Below, in pieces: positions 30,678 to 32,130 of a DNA stretch of 32,130 nucleotides. The first letter of the stretch is position 1, and each line of letters opens with the position of its first letter. The position numbers and the translations under genes are program-made. Below the pieces are notes generated by a model that worked only from the letters and a program-made list of their open reading frames with translations, was not told the origin of the DNA and made no database searches. This DNA comes from Actinomycetes bacterium (lineage in GTDB: Bacteria > Actinomycetota > Actinomycetes > S36-B12): positions 1-32,130 of the forward strand of contig JAHECS010000008.1 in the NCBI GenBank assembly GCA_024641635.1. Direction: 5' to 3'.

Positions 30678-30683
30678 ACCGTA
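30678..30683 (-). promoter_or_regulatory. -10 box, leaderless nucleosidase gene
   Basis: TACGGT, six bases (GCCGCC), ATG 30671. Confidence 0.63.
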
Positions 30684-30704
30684 CCGAGACGACTGGAGGA
30701 CCAC

Positions 30705-31910
30705 GTGACCGGCGACCCGGAGACCGGGACAACCCCGGATGGGCCGAAGCTCACGGGTCCTGCGCACGCCCGGGGGGGCCGTTCGCTCTGGTGGACGGTG
30801 GCTGTGGTGCTCCTGGGCGTCGTCGTCGCGGCAGGGGCGGCGTTCGCCGGGGTCGTGTACGGCCGGGCGAGTGCGCCCGGACCGGACATCGTCGTTCAGA
30901 GTGAGCCCGTGGTCGAGGAGTCGCCGGCGACCGAGCCCATGCCCGTAGGCCCCCTGCCGATCAGCCCGTCACCGGTGCCGAGCGTGGTGGGCACCGGGCC
31001 GGCCGCCCTGACCGTGACGGCTGGTGCGCCGGCTTGGCCTGTCGTCCTTGCCGCGGGGCCGGGGCTGTCCGACGATGCAACCTCCGCAACGGGGTACCGG
31101 CTGGTCAACGCGGGTATCAGCGGTGCCCAGGTGGCCGCTGTCCTGGCGCAGACCTTCGGGAGCTCCGGGCAGCCGGTCGAAGAGGGTGACTCGTGGGTTG
31201 TCGGCGCGGCTGGGACCCCCACCCTCACCGTTCGCAAGGACCCGCTGTTCACCTGGTCCTTCGAGGATCCCGCCCGCCTCGGATCTCCCGCGGTGGGCGA
31301 GCAGTTCGAGCCGGCAACGGCCATCGAACTGACGAACGCCCTCCTTGGCGGCATCGGCGTCGACACCACGACGGTCGACTGGAGAGTGGATCGATTCTCG
31401 GACCGCACATCTGTGACGGCCTGGCAGCTGGTCGCCGGCAAGCGCACCGACCTGTCCTGGCGGATCGTGTTCGCTCCCGACGGATCCGTGCTGGAAGCGT
31501 CGGGCTTCTCCGCCGGTATCGAGGTGGTGCCCGACTATCCCGTCATCGGCGCGGTCACTGCCATCGAGCGGTCCCGGACGTCCCCGTGGTCGGCGCTGGG
31601 GGCCAGTCCCGTTCCGCTCGCCGGCCTTGAGCAGCCCACTCCCGAGGCTTCGGCGTCGCCGGGCACCCCCGCCCAAGCGGATGGCGACGCATCCCGTCCC
31701 GTCGTCGCGGTCCCTGTCACCGATGTGACGGTGACGGGTGCCGAGCTCGGGCTCGCCCAGTACTGGCAGCCGGACGGCAGCGTGCTCATGCTGCCGTCCT
31801 ACCTGCTCACGGGTGTCGACGGCAGCCGCTGGTCGCTCATCGCCGTCGATGACCCCTACGTGACCTTCATCGACCAGCCCTACCCGACCGCGGCTGCGGA
31901 AGGACGGTGA
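30705..31910 (+). CDS. Membrane-anchored extracytoplasmic protein, unknown function
   Basis: A 401-residue protein. A short cytoplasmic, Gly/Pro/Thr-rich start is followed by one helix (about 28-50, WWTVAVVLLGVVVAAGAAFAG). A Pro/Ser linker (to about 105) then leads to a large extracytoplasmic region with repeated beta-like segments (for example TAWQLVAGKRTDLSWRIVFAPDG) and a second Pro/Ala linker near 310-340. There are no cysteines in the exported part, no enzyme motif and no lipobox. GTG 30705 has GGAGGA only 4 nt upstream; an earlier ATG (30594) lies inside the divergent nucleosidase gene. It ends 19 bases before the tRNA, whose -10 box follows directly. Confidence 0.8.
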   Translation: MTGDPETGTTPDGPKLTGPAHARGGRSLWWTVAVVLLGVVVAAGAAFAGVVYGRASAPGPDIVVQSEPVVEESPATEPMPVGPLPISPSPVPSVVGTGPAALTVTAGAPAWPVVLAAGPGLSDDATSATGYRLVNAGISGAQVAAVLAQTFGSSGQPVEEGDSWVVGAAGTPTLTVRKDPLFTWSFEDPARLGSPAVGEQFEPATAIELTNALLGGIGVDTTTVDWRVDRFSDRTSVTAWQLVAGKRTDLSWRIVFAPDGSVLEASGFSAGIEVVPDYPVIGAVTAIERSRTSPWSALGASPVPLAGLEQPTPEASASPGTPAQADGDASRPVVAVPVTDVTVTGAELGLAQYWQPDGSVLMLPSYLLTGVDGSRWSLIAVDDPYVTFIDQPYPTAAAEGR

Positions 31911-31913
31911 CAC

Positions 31914-31919
31914 TACGGT
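31914..31919 (+). promoter_or_regulatory. Likely -10 box of tRNA-Ser
   Basis: TACGGT lies ten bases before the mature tRNA 5' end, which would give a leader of about four bases. No clear -35 is visible. Confidence 0.5.
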
Positions 31920-31929
31920 GGTGGCCCTA

Positions 31930-32014
31930 GGCGAGGTGGCAGAGCGGCCGATTGCAGGCGCCTTGAAAGCGCCCGAGGGGAAACCCTCCGGGGGTTCAAA
32001 TCCCTCCCTCGCCG
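31930..32014 (+). tRNA. tRNA-Ser (anticodon UGA)
   Basis: The acceptor stem GGCGAGG/CCTCGCC pairs perfectly, with discriminator G as in tRNA-Ser. The anticodon stem GGCGC/GCGCC carries loop CTTGAAA, giving anticodon TGA, which reads UCA codons. A long variable arm (GAGGG-GAAA-CCCTC) and T-loop TTCAAAT complete a class II tRNA of 85 nt. CCA is not encoded. The last 14 bases recur in the tandem repeats that follow. Confidence 0.97.
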
Positions 32015-32130
32015 CGCAGCGGCGCCCCCGGGTTTGGGAGACGCCGCAGGCGTCGGTTCCCTCCCTCGCCGCGCAGCGGCGCCCCCGGGTTTGGGAGACG
32101 CCGCAGGCGTCGGTTCCCTCCCTCGCCGCG
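32001..32130 (+). repeat. 57-bp tandem repeats carrying the tRNA-Ser 3' end
   Basis: From 32001 the sequence repeats with a period of 57 bp: copies at 32001/32002, 32058/32059 and 32115/32116, the last cut by the window end. The complete copies are identical. Each starts with the final 14 bases of the tRNA (TCCCTCCCTCGCCG), then about 43 bases holding two 6-bp GCA-triloop hairpins (CGCCGC-GCA-GCGGCG and GACGCC-GCA-GGCGTC). The first hairpin includes the tRNA 3' terminal bases. No open frame of note lies in it. Confidence 0.93.

Noticed and set aside
32001-32130. CRISPR array
   Set aside because: The 57-bp units are identical end to end with no variable spacers, and no cas gene is present.
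32001-32130. Phage or integrative-element attachment site at tRNA-Ser
   Set aside because: Direct repeats of a tRNA 3' end can be att sites, but they recur every 57 bp with an identical filler and no integrase is visible. It cannot be fully excluded because the window ends inside the array.

Overview
The window is high-GC, tightly packed actinobacterial chromosome. Evidence for this is the G/C-ending codon use, many GTG starts, four-base GTGA or ATGA stop/start overlaps, a DUF4446-pheA-serS core with a glycerophosphodiesterase and a DUF5926-type SEC-C gene nearby, a c-di-AMP riboswitch in front of an NlpC/P60 gene, and many leaderless promoters. A Nocardioidaceae-like member (for example Aeromicrobium or Nocardioides) would fit, but genus is inference. 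I see no transposon, phage or CRISPR. The window reads as core chromosome with a few accessory inserts.

Layout. 1-7.4 kb: secreted protein, D-2-hydroxyacid-type FAD dehydrogenase, HAD phosphatase, glycerophosphodiesterase, SEC-C protein, GT26 glycosyltransferase, GDT1-type cation exporter, channel-like membrane protein. 7.4-10.8 kb: DUF4446-pheA-rfbB chain plus rfbD (phenylalanine and dTDP-rhamnose-type sugar synthesis). 10.8-13.5 kb (minus strand): serS, Cof-type HAD, then a ribbon-helix-helix/MazF toxin-antitoxin pair. 13.6-15.2 kb: bacterial SET-domain protein and a GNAT acetyltransferase. 15.1-20.5 kb (minus strand): MoeA-like, TauE/SafE, TrkA-type K+ channel, PIG3-type quinone oxidoreductase, secreted GH88-like hydrolase. 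20.6-26.2 kb: a compact redox/envelope locus with two paralogous exported proteins, a PepSY protein with a His/Asp tail, a bis-heme ferric-reductase-like membrane protein and the flavin transferase ApbE, next to a divergent OmpR-family two-component system. 26.2-28.8 kb: riboswitch-controlled NlpC/P60 hydrolase and trpB2 with a structured leader. 28.9-31.9 kb: flippase, MTA/SAH-type nucleosidase, membrane-anchored unknown. The end holds tRNA-Ser(UGA), followed by perfect 57-bp tandem repeats that each start with the tRNA 3' end.

Most notable: (1) the two promoters of the ApbE/PepSY locus carry the same direct-repeat operator at exactly the same distance (32 nt) from a TAnCGT -10 box, so the adjacent response regulator probably controls both; (2) the tRNA-Ser repeat array, which resembles the distal repeats of the E. 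coli tyrT operon; (3) the trpB2 leader, whose helices exclude each other just before the ribosome site; (4) at least 13 genes with a -10-like hexamer exactly six bases before the start codon, indicating leaderless mRNAs.
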